Under the pieces are notes generated by a model. The model ran no database searches. It saw only the letters and a list, made by a program, of their open reading frames with translations, and had not been told where the DNA came from. From the NCBI GenBank assembly GCA_038748065.1, contig JBCDJG010000007.1:62001-126000 (forward strand): a stretch of 64,000 nt of DNA, in the 5' to 3' direction. This DNA comes from JBCDJG01 sp038748065 (GTDB lineage Bacteria > Pseudomonadota > Gammaproteobacteria > Pseudomonadales > Halieaceae). This document shows, one piece after another, positions 7,289 through 16,231 of this stretch; position 1 is the first letter of the stretch; every line of letters starts with the position of its first letter. The position numbers were made by a program, and so were the translations under genes.

Positions 7289-7330
7289 AGTCTAGACAGC
7301 AAGCACAGCCGCTACATTGATCCGCATCAA
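7289..7330 (-). promoter_or_regulatory. FNR/ANR-dependent promoter of ompW
   Basis: A perfect palindrome TTGATCCGCATCAA (TTGAT-N4-ATCAA) spans 7317-7330. A -10-like hexamer TAGACT (minus strand, 7294-7289) places the transcription start near 7282. The box is then centred exactly at -41.5, the position for class II activation by FNR-type regulators. The leader would be about 50 bases. Confidence 0.85.
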
Positions 7331-7422
7331 ATCGAGATGCAATCTGGACCAAAGTCGAAAGAGGAGAATTATTTCTATTTATTTCAGTTATTTATGGACA
7401 TTTTATTAAGTGTTTTATGAAG

Positions 7423-8091
7423 TTATTCCCAGGGAAAAACAAGGTCTGTACCGCAGCCTGACAAGGCCCGCCCATCGACAAGCAGACTAACCGTGGCTGG
7501 GTACTCGTCTCCGCGCATGGAATCCCGGCAGGTCTGGGTACGAATCTCCAGGATAATCTCGTGGGCGTCATTTCGGGTCTGGTAAAGCCTTACCCCATCG
7601 TCCCACTGCACGCCAGGTTCCGGTAACAAAAGACGCTGACCACCGTAGTTGCCGACAAAAAGAATTTGTTCGCCTTCTTTAAGCTCTAAATACCAGCCAG
7701 GTTCGTTACCGCTGGCCCGGAAGTTGACGCCGCGCCGCCTCGCATCCTCCCAGGGCGCGCGCGCCGGCGCCAGCGCACAGTCGCCATAGCGGTCCGGGCC
7801 TATCATGAGCATGGCATCCTCACCCTTGCTCCAGAAAACGATATCGCCTTCCTGATATTTCACCCCAGAGGCGCTGCGGACCTGAGACAGCACGCGATAC
7901 TCATCGTCTAACCAGACCGCCATCTCGCCCGGCCCCATCCGAGCAATAAACTCGTAGCCGAGGCATTCATACACGAGAGTCTGGCCAATAGGTCGTTCAT
8001 CACTCCGCCACTGTGCGGCATCTGCACCCGCTGATGATCCCGTGCAAGCCGTCAGCGCGAGCAACGACAGCACAGCCAGACATACCTTCAC
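7423..8091 (-). CDS. MliC-like lysozyme-inhibitor lipoprotein
   Basis: This 222-residue lipoprotein has a signal peptide ending LLALTAC, a clear lipobox, so it is probably anchored in the outer membrane. Residues of about 38-105 match the MliC/PliC fold that inhibits c-type lysozyme (YECLGYEFIAR, a LSQVRSASGVKYQ strand, FWSKGEDAML, then GDC). The second half (NFRASGNEPGWYLEL... to CGTDLVF) is the COG3650-type domain often fused to it. It is coupled to rarD upstream through a 4-base overlap (8088-8091). A role in cell-wall protection is known for the family; the C-terminal domain function is unknown. Confidence 0.85.
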   Translation of the reverse strand: MKVCLAVLSLLALTACTGSSAGADAAQWRSDERPIGQTLVYECLGYEFIARMGPGEMAVWLDDEYRVLSQVRSASGVKYQEGDIVFWSKGEDAMLMIGPDRYGDCALAPARAPWEDARRRGVNFRASGNEPGWYLELKEGEQILFVGNYGGQRLLLPEPGVQWDDGVRLYQTRNDAHEIILEIRTQTCRDSMRGDEYPATVSLLVDGRALSGCGTDLVFPWE

Positions 8092-9002
8092 GGCAATTCC
8101 TCCAACTCGTTAATATTTGGCGAAGCCTTGCGCTTCCGATAAAGCCGTAAAGTGTCGGCAGTGACAATCAACAAACCTATCCAGACAAGGGAGAAGGCTA
8201 CCAGCTGTACCCTGTCAAAGGGCTCACCGAGGTAGGTCACCGCCACAATGAGCTGGACGGTAGGGCCGATGTAAAAAACCAGGCCGAGGTCAGTCAGGGC
8301 CATTAGTCGGCTGCTGCTGACGTAGGTAATCAACGGTATCGCGGTCATCAGGCCCGCACCCAGTAGGAAGGCATCAACTCTCAGCCCGTGCTGACCCAGT
8401 CCGCCGCCACCTGCGTAAATCAGCCACGCCAGAGCAAAGGGCACCATGAACAGGGTCTCAATCAGGAAGCCCTCTACTGAGCCGATACTCACGCCTTTTC
8501 GAATGGCGCCATAAAGCCCAAAGGTTGTCGCCAGCCCCACGGCTACCCAGGGAAAACTCCCGTGGTAGGCGACTTGCACAAGCACCGCCACAGCGGCCAG
8601 TGAAACCGCAATTTTCTGTGCGCCGACGAGTCTCTCGCCAAAAATCGCCATACCAATAAACACGTTGAGCAAGGGCAGCAAAAAGTATCCCAGGCTGGCC
8701 TGTGTCGCCTGCTCGTTAGTCACTGCCCACAGAAACACGCCCCAATTGCCGGCACTCGAAAGCGCGGCACAGAACATAATCAGGAGAGCCCGCGGCTGGC
8801 GTAGGACCGCCAGCGCGTCGCGCAGCGTGCCGAGCGCCAGCAGCACCAGCAAGACGACTGGCATGGACCACAGGGCGCGATGGGCGAGGAGATCCGCGGC
8901 GCTAACGGGCTCTGTTTGCACCCAGTACAGGGCAGCCAGGCCCCAGATCATGTGCGCGCAGATGCCGAGTGCCAGGCCGCGCTGCCTATCGGTCAGGTGC
9001 AT
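8088..9002 (-). CDS. rarD: EamA-family permease RarD
   Basis: This is a 304-residue inner-membrane protein with ten predicted membrane segments made of two EamA repeats. The start RQRGLALGICAHMIWGLAALYW and the LGYFLLPLLNVFIGMAIFGER segment are typical of RarD. Family members are drug/metabolite exporters whose substrate is usually unknown; chloramphenicol sensitivity has been reported in some. Its stop overlaps the MliC-like lipoprotein start by 4 bases. The upstream TauE-like gene ends 45 bases before it on the same strand. Confidence 0.93.
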   Translation of the reverse strand: MHLTDRQRGLALGICAHMIWGLAALYWVQTEPVSAADLLAHRALWSMPVVLLVLLALGTLRDALAVLRQPRALLIMFCAALSSAGNWGVFLWAVTNEQATQASLGYFLLPLLNVFIGMAIFGERLVGAQKIAVSLAAVAVLVQVAYHGSFPWVAVGLATTFGLYGAIRKGVSIGSVEGFLIETLFMVPFALAWLIYAGGGGLGQHGLRVDAFLLGAGLMTAIPLITYVSSSRLMALTDLGLVFYIGPTVQLIVAVTYLGEPFDRVQLVAFSLVWIGLLIVTADTLRLYRKRKASPNINELEELP

Positions 9003-9047
9003 CGCTTGCGGGGCGGCTCCGGCTCATCACAGACTCTCAGCTCGGTC

Positions 9048-9761
9048 TTAAAAAAAAGAGAGCGCTATCATACGCAAGGCCAGCACAGTCACCAACCAGC
9101 GAAACGCGCGTGCAAAATCGATTTCCGGGATGCGTTCACGCACTAGGGTACCGCACCAGGAACCGATGATAGCCGCTGCGATCATCCCACAGATCAGCGA
9201 CCACCAGGCGGCAAAACTGAAGCCAAGGATTGCAAAGGCCAGCGTCCGCAGCAGGTGGTTGATACTCATATAGACGGCCGTGTTAACCACCAACCAATCG
9301 CGCTGCAGACGAAAGCGCGCCAGCACGGCGGCCCCGAGTGGACCCGTCGCCCCGGCCAACATGCCAACACCCGTTTGATAGAACCCGAGCAGACACAGCC
9401 CCACTTGCCCGCCTCGACGGACAGGCGGCAGGGGCAGCCAGGTAATCGCAAGGATCAGTACACCGACAATCGCGGGCAGCCAATGCAACTCCAACTGTGC
9501 GTAGAGGGTCCCGCCCAAAAAGGCCCCCGCCAGCGCACCTAGCAACAGCGCCGGCACCATCTGCCAGGCGATCAAGCGTGGCCGCAAAGCAGCCCGGGAT
9601 GCGTTACTGCCGAGCTGTACCAGGGCATGCAGCGGCAGGATTGCCTGGACTGGCACCAATCCCGGCATCAGCGCGATAAGCAGAACACCGCCGCCCATAC
9701 CGAGCGCCCCGGCGATGGCCGATGTCAGGAAGCTGATTGGGATCAGCCAAAGCTCGCTCAT
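9048..9761 (-). CDS. TauE/SafE family membrane exporter
   Basis: This is a 237-residue inner-membrane protein with about seven to eight hydrophobic segments. It has the glycine-rich SAIAGALGMGGGVLLIALM motif near the N-terminus and a second repeat-like GATGPLGAAVLARF in the middle, both typical of TauE/SafE (UPF0721) sulfite or organosulfonate exporters. The substrate cannot be told from sequence. It stands divergently from the MHS transporter, with about 195 bases between the two starts, and may be transcribed with rarD and the lipoprotein downstream. Confidence 0.85.
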   Translation of the reverse strand: MSELWLIPISFLTSAIAGALGMGGGVLLIALMPGLVPVQAILPLHALVQLGSNASRAALRPRLIAWQMVPALLLGALAGAFLGGTLYAQLELHWLPAIVGVLILAITWLPLPPVRRGGQVGLCLLGFYQTGVGMLAGATGPLGAAVLARFRLQRDWLVVNTAVYMSINHLLRTLAFAILGFSFAAWWSLICGMIAAAIIGSWCGTLVRERIPEIDFARAFRWLVTVLALRMIALSFF

Positions 9762-9956
9762 TGCCGTGCAGCTTGCCGCAGCATGTTGTCACCATGGTCG
9801 AAGTAGCCAGTTAGAATGTACCGGAGCCGAGCCCGCGTCTACAATGGTGCGGCCGCGAGGTACGGCTTCAAGGCCCTGATTGACCGCACCCTGGTGCTCT
9901 TCGCCGGCCTTCGCACCAGGCGGCAAAACACTATCACCTCGAAAGGCGAACAGGCA

Positions 9957-11207
9957 GTGAATGATCCATCACGATCCAAAAGAGTCCTGGCTACGGGGCT
10001 CATTGGCAATGTTCTGGAGTGGTATGACTTTGCCGTCTACGGCTTCTTCGCGACCATCATCGCCGGGCACTTTTTCCCGGCGGATAATCCCACCACGTCG
10101 CTGATTGCCGCTTTTGGTGCCTTCGCCGCCGGCTTCCTGATGCGGCCGATCGGCGCCATTGTGTTTGGTCGCATCGGCGACACCTTCGGTCGCAGGCGCA
10201 TGCTGTTCCTGTCGGTAATGCTCATGGCAATCCCCACTTTCCTCATTGGCATCCTGCCGACCCACGAGCAGATCGGCATCATGGCCGCTGTCTTGATCGT
10301 TCTGCTGCGCATGCTGCAGGGCCTGTCAGTCGGCGGTGAATATACTGGCTCCATCGTCTATCTCATTGAGCAGGCGCCGCGGGAGAAGCGAGCTCTGTAT
10401 GCGTCATTCAGCATGATGGGAGCGACCATCGGTATTATGTTGGGTTCGGGCGTCGGAGCGCTTATTTCGAGCTTGCTAACGGCGGAACAATTGCAGAGCT
10501 GGGGCTGGCGCGTCCCCTTCCTGCTGGGCATTTCAATAGGTGCACTGGGCTTCGTGATCAGAAGAGGGCTGCCCGAGTCGCCCAGCGGCCAGACCGAACC
10601 GACCCCCTTAAAAAATCTCTTCTTTGATTATCGCAGGCAAATGCTGCAATCGATCGGCCTCAACACCATGGGAGCCGTTTGCTTTTACCTGATCTTCGTT
10701 TACCTCGTGACGTGGATCGTTGACGAGGTGCATGAAACGCAGTCAACGGCCCTGCAGATCAATACCCTGAGCCTGCTGGTGCTGCTGATCGCCACGCCCG
10801 CGATGGCGACCCTATCGGACCGATTTGGCCGCAGGCCCATGCTACTTGCTGGCTCTCTCGCTATGGCTTTTGGAGCTTATCCCCTGATTCTCCTGATGCA
10901 TCACGAGGACTTCTGGCTCATCCTCGCCGGCGAGTCTCTGTTTGCCCTGATACTCGCAACTTTCATGGGTTCCATCCCCTCCTTCATGGCAGAGCTTTTC
11001 CCCACTAGCATTCGCGCAACAGCAACAAGCGTCAGCTACAACATTCCCTATGCCATCTTCGGAGGAACAGCGCCGATGGTCGCCGTGTGGTTGATCGCAG
11101 TGACCGATAACGCCGATGTCATCGCAGCCTACCTGGTGATGGTCTCACTGATCGCCTTTGCGATAGCGCTTCGAGTCAACGACCGCACAGGGCAAGCCTT
11201 GCACTGA
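9957..11207 (+). CDS. MHS-family MFS transporter (metabolite:H+ symporter)
   Basis: This 416-residue permease has twelve membrane helices. The N-terminal GLIGNVLEWYDFAVYGFFA motif, the RPIGAIVFGRIGDTFGRRRM loop and GLSVGGEYTGS are diagnostic of the MHS branch of the major facilitator superfamily (ProP, KgtP, ShiA relatives), which import small acids or betaines with protons. A GTG at 9957 gives the family start; the open frame extends 47 codons upstream, but that part lacks family resemblance. It converges on the meta-cleavage operon with a gap of 29 bases, so it may import a substrate for that pathway, which is inference. Confidence 0.9.
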   Translation: MNDPSRSKRVLATGLIGNVLEWYDFAVYGFFATIIAGHFFPADNPTTSLIAAFGAFAAGFLMRPIGAIVFGRIGDTFGRRRMLFLSVMLMAIPTFLIGILPTHEQIGIMAAVLIVLLRMLQGLSVGGEYTGSIVYLIEQAPREKRALYASFSMMGATIGIMLGSGVGALISSLLTAEQLQSWGWRVPFLLGISIGALGFVIRRGLPESPSGQTEPTPLKNLFFDYRRQMLQSIGLNTMGAVCFYLIFVYLVTWIVDEVHETQSTALQINTLSLLVLLIATPAMATLSDRFGRRPMLLAGSLAMAFGAYPLILLMHHEDFWLILAGESLFALILATFMGSIPSFMAELFPTSIRATATSVSYNIPYAIFGGTAPMVAVWLIAVTDNADVIAAYLVMVSLIAFAIALRVNDRTGQALH

Positions 11208-11236
11208 CTGCCAAGTGAAGGGGACCCAGCGCCTGC

Positions 11237-12268
11237 CTACAGAGTGCCGCGCTCGCGAGCCATGTCGATAGCCAGATCTTCAATCATGTCTTCCTGGCCA
11301 CCTACTGTACGGCGCCTGCCCAGTTCCACCAGGATATCTCGGCTGGACAGGTTGTACTTCTGTGCCGAACGCTTGGCAAACAGTAGGAAGGAGGAATACA
11401 CCCCGGCGTAGCCGAGCGTCAGCGCGTCGCGATCGATGCGCACTAGCTCATCCATGAGGGGTACGATGAGGTCATCGGCGATATCCATGGCCTTGAAGGT
11501 GTCCACGCCCGTTTCAATGCCCATCCTGTCGCAAACCGCGATAAATACTTCCAGCGGCGTGTTGCCAGCCCCGGCCCCGAGTCCGGCAATAGAGCCATCG
11601 ATTCGGTTAGCACCCGCTTCTACCGCCGCAATCGAATTTGCTACGCCCATCGCGAGATTATGGTGGCCGTGGAAGCCCAACTCTGTTTCCGGCTGAAGCT
11701 CAGCGCGCGCCAGGGCAACCCGCGCATGCACGTCTTCTGGCAGCATATAGCCAGCAGAATCGGTGATGTAAACGCAGTTTGCGCCGTAATCCTCCATCAG
11801 CTTCAACTGCGCTAGGAGTTCGTCGGGCTCAATCATGTGAGCCATCATCAGGAAGCCTACCGTATCCAGGCCATCAATCTGGCTGGCCATCTTAATGTGC
11901 TGCTCCGAGACGTCTGCCTCGGTGCAGTGCGTCGCTACCCGTATCGTCGAGATACCGCAGTCTACCGCCATTTTGAGGTGATCAACCGTACCAATACCCG
12001 GCAACAGCAATGCCGATACCTTGGTCTTGCTGACGGCCTTACAAACGGCGCTCAGATAATCCTCATCGCTCGCTGCGGGGAATCCATAGTTAACGGACGC
12101 GCCGCCCAGGCCATCTCCGTGGGTGACCTCGATCATGGGTATACCCGCATCATCCATGGCGGATGCGATTTTCACCATCTCATCCACACTGATCAGGTGG
12201 CGCTTTGGATGCATGCCATCGCGCAGGCACATATCGTGAACGGTGATCTTCTTGCCTTTAAGACTCAT
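11237..12268 (-). CDS. mhpE: 4-hydroxy-2-oxovalerate aldolase
   Basis: This 343-residue enzyme of the DmpG/MhpE/HsaF family splits 4-hydroxy-2-oxo acids to pyruvate and an aldehyde, the last step of meta-cleavage pathways. An HMGL-like TIM barrel is visible: VHDMCLRDGMH with the catalytic Arg and Asp, THGDGLGG, and the metal ligands in GFHGHHN around residue 200. The C-terminal region (GYAGVYSSFLLFA) is the communication domain that pairs with acylating acetaldehyde dehydrogenase and channels the aldehyde. That partner is encoded directly upstream. It is the last gene of the operon. Confidence 0.95.
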   Translation of the reverse strand: MSLKGKKITVHDMCLRDGMHPKRHLISVDEMVKIASAMDDAGIPMIEVTHGDGLGGASVNYGFPAASDEDYLSAVCKAVSKTKVSALLLPGIGTVDHLKMAVDCGISTIRVATHCTEADVSEQHIKMASQIDGLDTVGFLMMAHMIEPDELLAQLKLMEDYGANCVYITDSAGYMLPEDVHARVALARAELQPETELGFHGHHNLAMGVANSIAAVEAGANRIDGSIAGLGAGAGNTPLEVFIAVCDRMGIETGVDTFKAMDIADDLIVPLMDELVRIDRDALTLGYAGVYSSFLLFAKRSAQKYNLSSRDILVELGRRRTVGGQEDMIEDLAIDMARERGTL

Positions 12269-12292
12269 CGTGATTACTCTTCGTTTGTTGGC

Positions 12293-13201
12293 TCAGGCGG
12301 CGACCGGCGTGAAACGGCCCGCCAGCATCTCCTCGGCGTACATCTCAGCCGTGCGCAGGCCCGCGGCCGTCATGATATCCAGGTTACCCGCGTATTTCGG
12401 CAGGAAGTCGCCAAGCCCCTCAACCTCCATGTAAATGGAGACGCGCTTACCGTCAAAGACCGGGCCATTTTTCAGCGTATAGCCGGGCACGTACTTCTGC
12501 ACATCGGCGATCATGTCCTGCACGGAGCCGGTGATCGCAGCCTCATCGGGCTCATCAGTCGTCAAACAGTGGATGGTGTCACGCATGATCAGCGGCGGCT
12601 CGGCGGGATTAATGATGATGATTGCCTTGCCCTCGCCTGCGCCACCGACGGTTTCGATACCTTTGGCGGTGGTGCGAGTGAATTCATCGATATTCTTGCG
12701 CGTACCGGGCCCGGCGCTTTTGGAACTGACGGTCGCTACGATCTCGGCATAGGAGACCGGCTGAACCCTGCTGACCGCAGCCACCAGGGGAATGGTGGCC
12801 TGTCCACCGCAGGTCACCATGTTGACGTTCATGGCCTTTTCGGAAACCGCCGCGGCGAGGTTCACGGGCGGCACGCAAAAGGGACCGATAGCGGCTGGCG
12901 TCAGATCCACCATGACAGCGCCCTGCTCGTTGACCTTGCGGCTGTTTTCAGCATGCACGTAGGCGCTGGTGGCATCAAAACAAATCTGTACGCCATCCTC
13001 CTTCATCGTCGGTAGCATCCCATCGACGCCGTCTGCCGTGGTCTTCAAACCCAGTTCGGCTGCGCGTGCGAGGCCGGGCGAATCCGCCACGACCCCCACC
13101 ATCCAGACGGGCTCGATAACTTCTGAACGCATCGCTTTCATCAACAGATCCGTGCCGATATTTCCGGGCCCAATAATGGCCGCTTTAATTTTTTCTGTCA
13201 T
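12293..13201 (-). CDS. mhpF: Acetaldehyde dehydrogenase (acylating)
   Basis: This 302-residue DmpF/MhpF/HsaG family enzyme oxidises the short aldehyde released by the aldolase to its acyl-CoA with NAD+ and CoA. A Rossmann motif AAIIGPGNIGTDLL opens the protein and the catalytic Cys131 lies in VTCGGQATIPLV. It sits 24 bases upstream of the aldolase gene and should form a channelling complex with it. The aldehyde could be acetaldehyde or propionaldehyde; in steroid degradation (HsaG) propionaldehyde is used, but specificity is not visible here. Confidence 0.95.
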   Translation of the reverse strand: MTEKIKAAIIGPGNIGTDLLMKAMRSEVIEPVWMVGVVADSPGLARAAELGLKTTADGVDGMLPTMKEDGVQICFDATSAYVHAENSRKVNEQGAVMVDLTPAAIGPFCVPPVNLAAAVSEKAMNVNMVTCGGQATIPLVAAVSRVQPVSYAEIVATVSSKSAGPGTRKNIDEFTRTTAKGIETVGGAGEGKAIIIINPAEPPLIMRDTIHCLTTDEPDEAAITGSVQDMIADVQKYVPGYTLKNGPVFDGKRVSIYMEVEGLGDFLPKYAGNLDIMTAAGLRTAEMYAEEMLAGRFTPVAA

Positions 13202-13216
13202 TCCGCTTCTCTTGCG

Positions 13217-14005
13217 CTAAACAAATTGGCAACGGCAGCCGCCGATACCCTCGATGTCGAGCGACATGCTATCACCAGCGACCACTGGAATCAGCGGCGC
13301 CAGCGAGCCCGACAAAATAACTTCGTTTTTCTTAAAGGGAATTCCGAATTCACCCAGAGTATTGGCTAGCCAAGCGACAGCCGTCAGCGGGTTACCCTGC
13401 ACCGCGCTGCCGAGACCTTCCGCGAGGAACTCGCCGTTTTTATGAATGCGCATTCTCAACGCCGGCAGATCGAATTCTCGTGGATCAACTTCGTTCTTGC
13501 CCAACACGTAGACACCGCAGGATGCGTTGTCGGCCACCGTATCCTGAATCTTGATATTCCAATCGTGAATGCGCGAATCGACGATCTCAAAACAAGGCAT
13601 GATGGTTTTCGTCGCATCGAGGACATCCGCTTCCGTAACCCCCGGCCCGACGAGATCATCTTGCAGTCGAAAGGCAATCTCGCCCTCTGCCCTGGGCTGA
13701 ATCAGGTTGCCAGCAATAGGAATATCCGCACCGTCCTCGTAAACCATCGTGTCGGTCAGGAAGCCGAAATCTGGCTGGAAAACACCCAACATCTCCTGCA
13801 CGGGCTTACTGGTGACGCCGATCTTTTTGCCGACAATGCGCTCACCGTCATGCTCAAGCCGCTGGCTGACCATGCGCTGGCTAATGTGGTAGGCGTCTTC
13901 TATAGAAATATCCGGGTGACGATCCGTGAGCGGCGCCAGAGTACGGCACGCACGAAGCGCCGCGTATAACTCATCACCAAGGGCGTTAATCTCTTGCTTA
14001 TCCAT
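13217..14005 (-). CDS. mhpD: 2-keto-4-pentenoate hydratase
   Basis: This 262-residue hydratase of the MhpD/DmpE/HsaE family adds water to 2-hydroxy-2,4-dienoates before aldol cleavage. Typical FAH-superfamily elements are ERIVGKKIGVTSKPVQEMLGV, PRAEGEIAFRL with the metal-binding Glu pair, and PCFEIVDSRI. It overlaps the C-C hydrolase gene by 8 bases and precedes the acetaldehyde dehydrogenase by 15 bases, so translation is coupled. The gene order oxygenase-hydrolase-hydratase-dehydrogenase-aldolase follows the reaction order. Confidence 0.94.
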   Translation of the reverse strand: MDKQEINALGDELYAALRACRTLAPLTDRHPDISIEDAYHISQRMVSQRLEHDGERIVGKKIGVTSKPVQEMLGVFQPDFGFLTDTMVYEDGADIPIAGNLIQPRAEGEIAFRLQDDLVGPGVTEADVLDATKTIMPCFEIVDSRIHDWNIKIQDTVADNASCGVYVLGKNEVDPREFDLPALRMRIHKNGEFLAEGLGSAVQGNPLTAVAWLANTLGEFGIPFKKNEVILSGSLAPLIPVVAGDSMSLDIEGIGGCRCQFV

Positions 14006-14831
14006 TATTTAGAAAGTCCAGGCATGCGCGGTTAAACATATCTTCGTGCTCCACCATCACCCAGTGTCCGCACTGGGTGACAAGTATCAGGCGCAGATTC
14101 TTGAGATTTCGCGCCATCGCCATAATGCCATTCTCTGGCATCATCTGTTCATCGATGCCCCAGAAGCCCAATACGGGGCAATCGATGTCCTTGAGTTGAT
14201 CAACAAGGACCGGCACCTGCATCGTCGCCATCACATGCCCGTTCATGATGCCCATGATCTGGGTACGCTCCTCAACCAACTCGTCAGTTGCGAAGCTTGG
14301 GTCATACATCAGCCCGGTCGCAAACAGATCCTTCATAACCTCATGGGTGACAGGCTCGCCACTGCCAAACACTTTGAAGACTTTCTGCATACCGGGCATC
14401 GCCTGATACTCGGGCAGCTCGCTGAGCCCCCCTGGCGCCATCAGGATGAGTTTGCTGACCAGCGCCGGGTAATCCAGGGCCAGCCCCAGTGCTATGGCGC
14501 CGCCCAGCGAGTTACCGACCAGCGTGCAGCGCTCGACGCCCGCGACATCCAGCGTTTGCTTGATGCACTCGACAAAGAACGCCAGCGGATGATCTCTATC
14601 GTTGGGCTTGTCTGAAAAGCCGTAGCCGATGTGGTCTGGAACGATGCAGCGGTAACCAGCCGACACGAAACGGGGATAATTGCCCTTGAAGTTGCTGTAT
14701 CCGCTGGCACCGGGGCCGGAGCCGTGCAGAAAGACGACAACGTCGCCCTCCCCTTCATCCAGATAGTGTATTCGATAGCCATTGGCGCAGTTCGCGTACT
14801 TACCCTCAGGCAATCGTCCAATCATTCCCAT
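13998..14831 (-). CDS. Meta-cleavage product C-C hydrolase
   Basis: This is a 277-residue alpha/beta-hydrolase of the BphD/MhpC/HsaD group, which cleaves the C-C bond of ring-fission products. The oxyanion-hole motif HGSGPGASGYSNF, the nucleophile Ser108 in GNSLGG, Asp227 in WGIDEQ and His256 in CGHWVMVEH form the triad. AGGAG lies about 7 bases before the ATG. HsaD/TesD (steroid) activity fits the neighbouring HsaA-like gene better than simple aromatics, but this is inferred from context. It follows the HsaA-like gene after 35 bases. Confidence 0.9.
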   Translation of the reverse strand: MGMIGRLPEGKYANCANGYRIHYLDEGEGDVVVFLHGSGPGASGYSNFKGNYPRFVSAGYRCIVPDHIGYGFSDKPNDRDHPLAFFVECIKQTLDVAGVERCTLVGNSLGGAIALGLALDYPALVSKLILMAPGGLSELPEYQAMPGMQKVFKVFGSGEPVTHEVMKDLFATGLMYDPSFATDELVEERTQIMGIMNGHVMATMQVPVLVDQLKDIDCPVLGFWGIDEQMMPENGIMAMARNLKNLRLILVTQCGHWVMVEHEDMFNRACLDFLNNG

Positions 14832-14866
14832 GCAGTGCTCCTTTCAATGACGGGCAATAGCGGCCA

Positions 14867-16075
14867 CTATACCGCGTAATCCATGTTCTCGGCGCCGAAC
14901 AGGGTGCCACCCAGGTTAGCGGCAAAGGGTGTAGAGTGATTGGCCACGTGTGCCTGACTGGCAAGGATATCGAGGTGAGTAGACAACAGGTCGCTCCCCA
15001 GCCGAATACCGCCGCTGCCGGCAGCCTTCAGCATTTTACTGGACAGGTCAAGACAGCGATCCGCAACGATCGCCGAGTCGTAGCGATAGCGAATCCTGTC
15101 CTCCACTGGAATGGGCTCTCCGGCGCGGGCACAGTCCATCATGCTCTCAAAGTTGCGGTACATGGTGCGCTTCATATCTTCTATGTCGGACTTGACCTCC
15201 GCAGCAAGGACCCTCGCAAAGGGATCGTTCATCATTTTATTGGGGCCAACCTGCCGCGTTTTTGCGACCTCCACAAACTGTTCCAATGCACCCTCGGCGG
15301 CGCCCAGGCTCGCCGTGCAGACGGCGCGAACAAACACCTGCATAAAGGGCATTCGATAAAGAGGCGCGTCGTTCACTGCGTTCCCAGGGTTATCACACAA
15401 AAAACCATCCATCGCTTTATGGGTCCGGTGTTCCGGTACAAAGGCCTGGTCGACGATGATGTCATGGCTTCCGGTACCCTGTAGACCAACGACGTCCCAG
15501 TTGTCGACGATTTCATAGTCTTCGATGGGCACGAGGAAGGTTCGGTAATTGCCCATGTCAAAAGGCGCATCGGCCTTGGGTACTACGGCCCCAAGGAAAG
15601 CCCACTTGCAATGCTCCGAGCCGCTTGAAAAGCTCCATCGCCCGCTGAGACGGAAGCCTCCCTCGACGACTTCGACCTTACCAACAGGCGCATAGGAAGA
15701 GGAGATCAGCACGCTGGGGTCATCATCCCAGACGTCCTTGGCGGCCTGGTCGTCGAATACGGCCAGCTGCCAGTTATGGACCGCGACAACACCGAGCACC
15801 CAGGCACTGGACATGCAGTGCTTCGCCACTTCCAACCCGACCGCATAGAACACCTGTGGGTCCATGGCGTAACCACCCCATTGTTCCGGTTGCAAAATCT
15901 TGAAGAAACCCGCGTTCTGAAAATCCTGAATGGTGGCCTCGGGAACTTTTCGCTCGGCCTTGCACTGCGGCGCGCGTTCGCGCAGCACCGGTCCCATCGC
16001 TCGCGCGGCGGCAATCAACTCGTCGGCCCTACTCGATCCCAGGCTATAGGTTTTGCCCAGACTATCGCTGCTCAT
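14867..16075 (-). CDS. HsaA-like flavin-dependent hydroxylase
   Basis: This 402-residue acyl-CoA dehydrogenase-fold protein resembles HsaA/TesA2, the oxygenase of the two-component 3-HSA hydroxylase of steroid ring degradation. Shared landmarks are GFFKILQPEQWGG, VHNWQLAVFDDQAAKDVW, the ISSSYAPVG segment, WSFSSGSEH and VVGLQGTGSHD. Such enzymes use reduced flavin from a separate reductase (HsaB), and no reductase gene is nearby. The ATG at 16075 has GAGGGG about 8 bases upstream. It is the first gene of the meta-cleavage operon. A related phenolic hydroxylase role is possible. Confidence 0.8.
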   Translation of the reverse strand: MSSDSLGKTYSLGSSRADELIAAARAMGPVLRERAPQCKAERKVPEATIQDFQNAGFFKILQPEQWGGYAMDPQVFYAVGLEVAKHCMSSAWVLGVVAVHNWQLAVFDDQAAKDVWDDDPSVLISSSYAPVGKVEVVEGGFRLSGRWSFSSGSEHCKWAFLGAVVPKADAPFDMGNYRTFLVPIEDYEIVDNWDVVGLQGTGSHDIIVDQAFVPEHRTHKAMDGFLCDNPGNAVNDAPLYRMPFMQVFVRAVCTASLGAAEGALEQFVEVAKTRQVGPNKMMNDPFARVLAAEVKSDIEDMKRTMYRNFESMMDCARAGEPIPVEDRIRYRYDSAIVADRCLDLSSKMLKAAGSGGIRLGSDLLSTHLDILASQAHVANHSTPFAANLGGTLFGAENMDYAV

Positions 16076-16231
16076 TGCTAATACCCCTCTCGTCACATCG
16101 TTGCTCAGACATCGGCACCGGTGTCAGGAAGACTGCCTGCCGATGACTGACATTTTTGGGTGTCCAGCTATTGTCCTGCATCCTCTATTTGGGCTATCTA
16201 CAGCACCTGATTGCGCTGCACGACGTGATCA

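Noticed and set aside
9816..9956. N-terminal extension of the MHS transporter
   Set aside because: The family start is the GTG at 9957; the upstream 47 codons are not membrane-like and resemble intergenic DNA.
11837..13015. A 392-codon plus-strand open frame opposite the aldolase and acetaldehyde dehydrogenase genes
   Set aside because: It is a His-rich mirror of two well-recognised enzymes in high-GC DNA.
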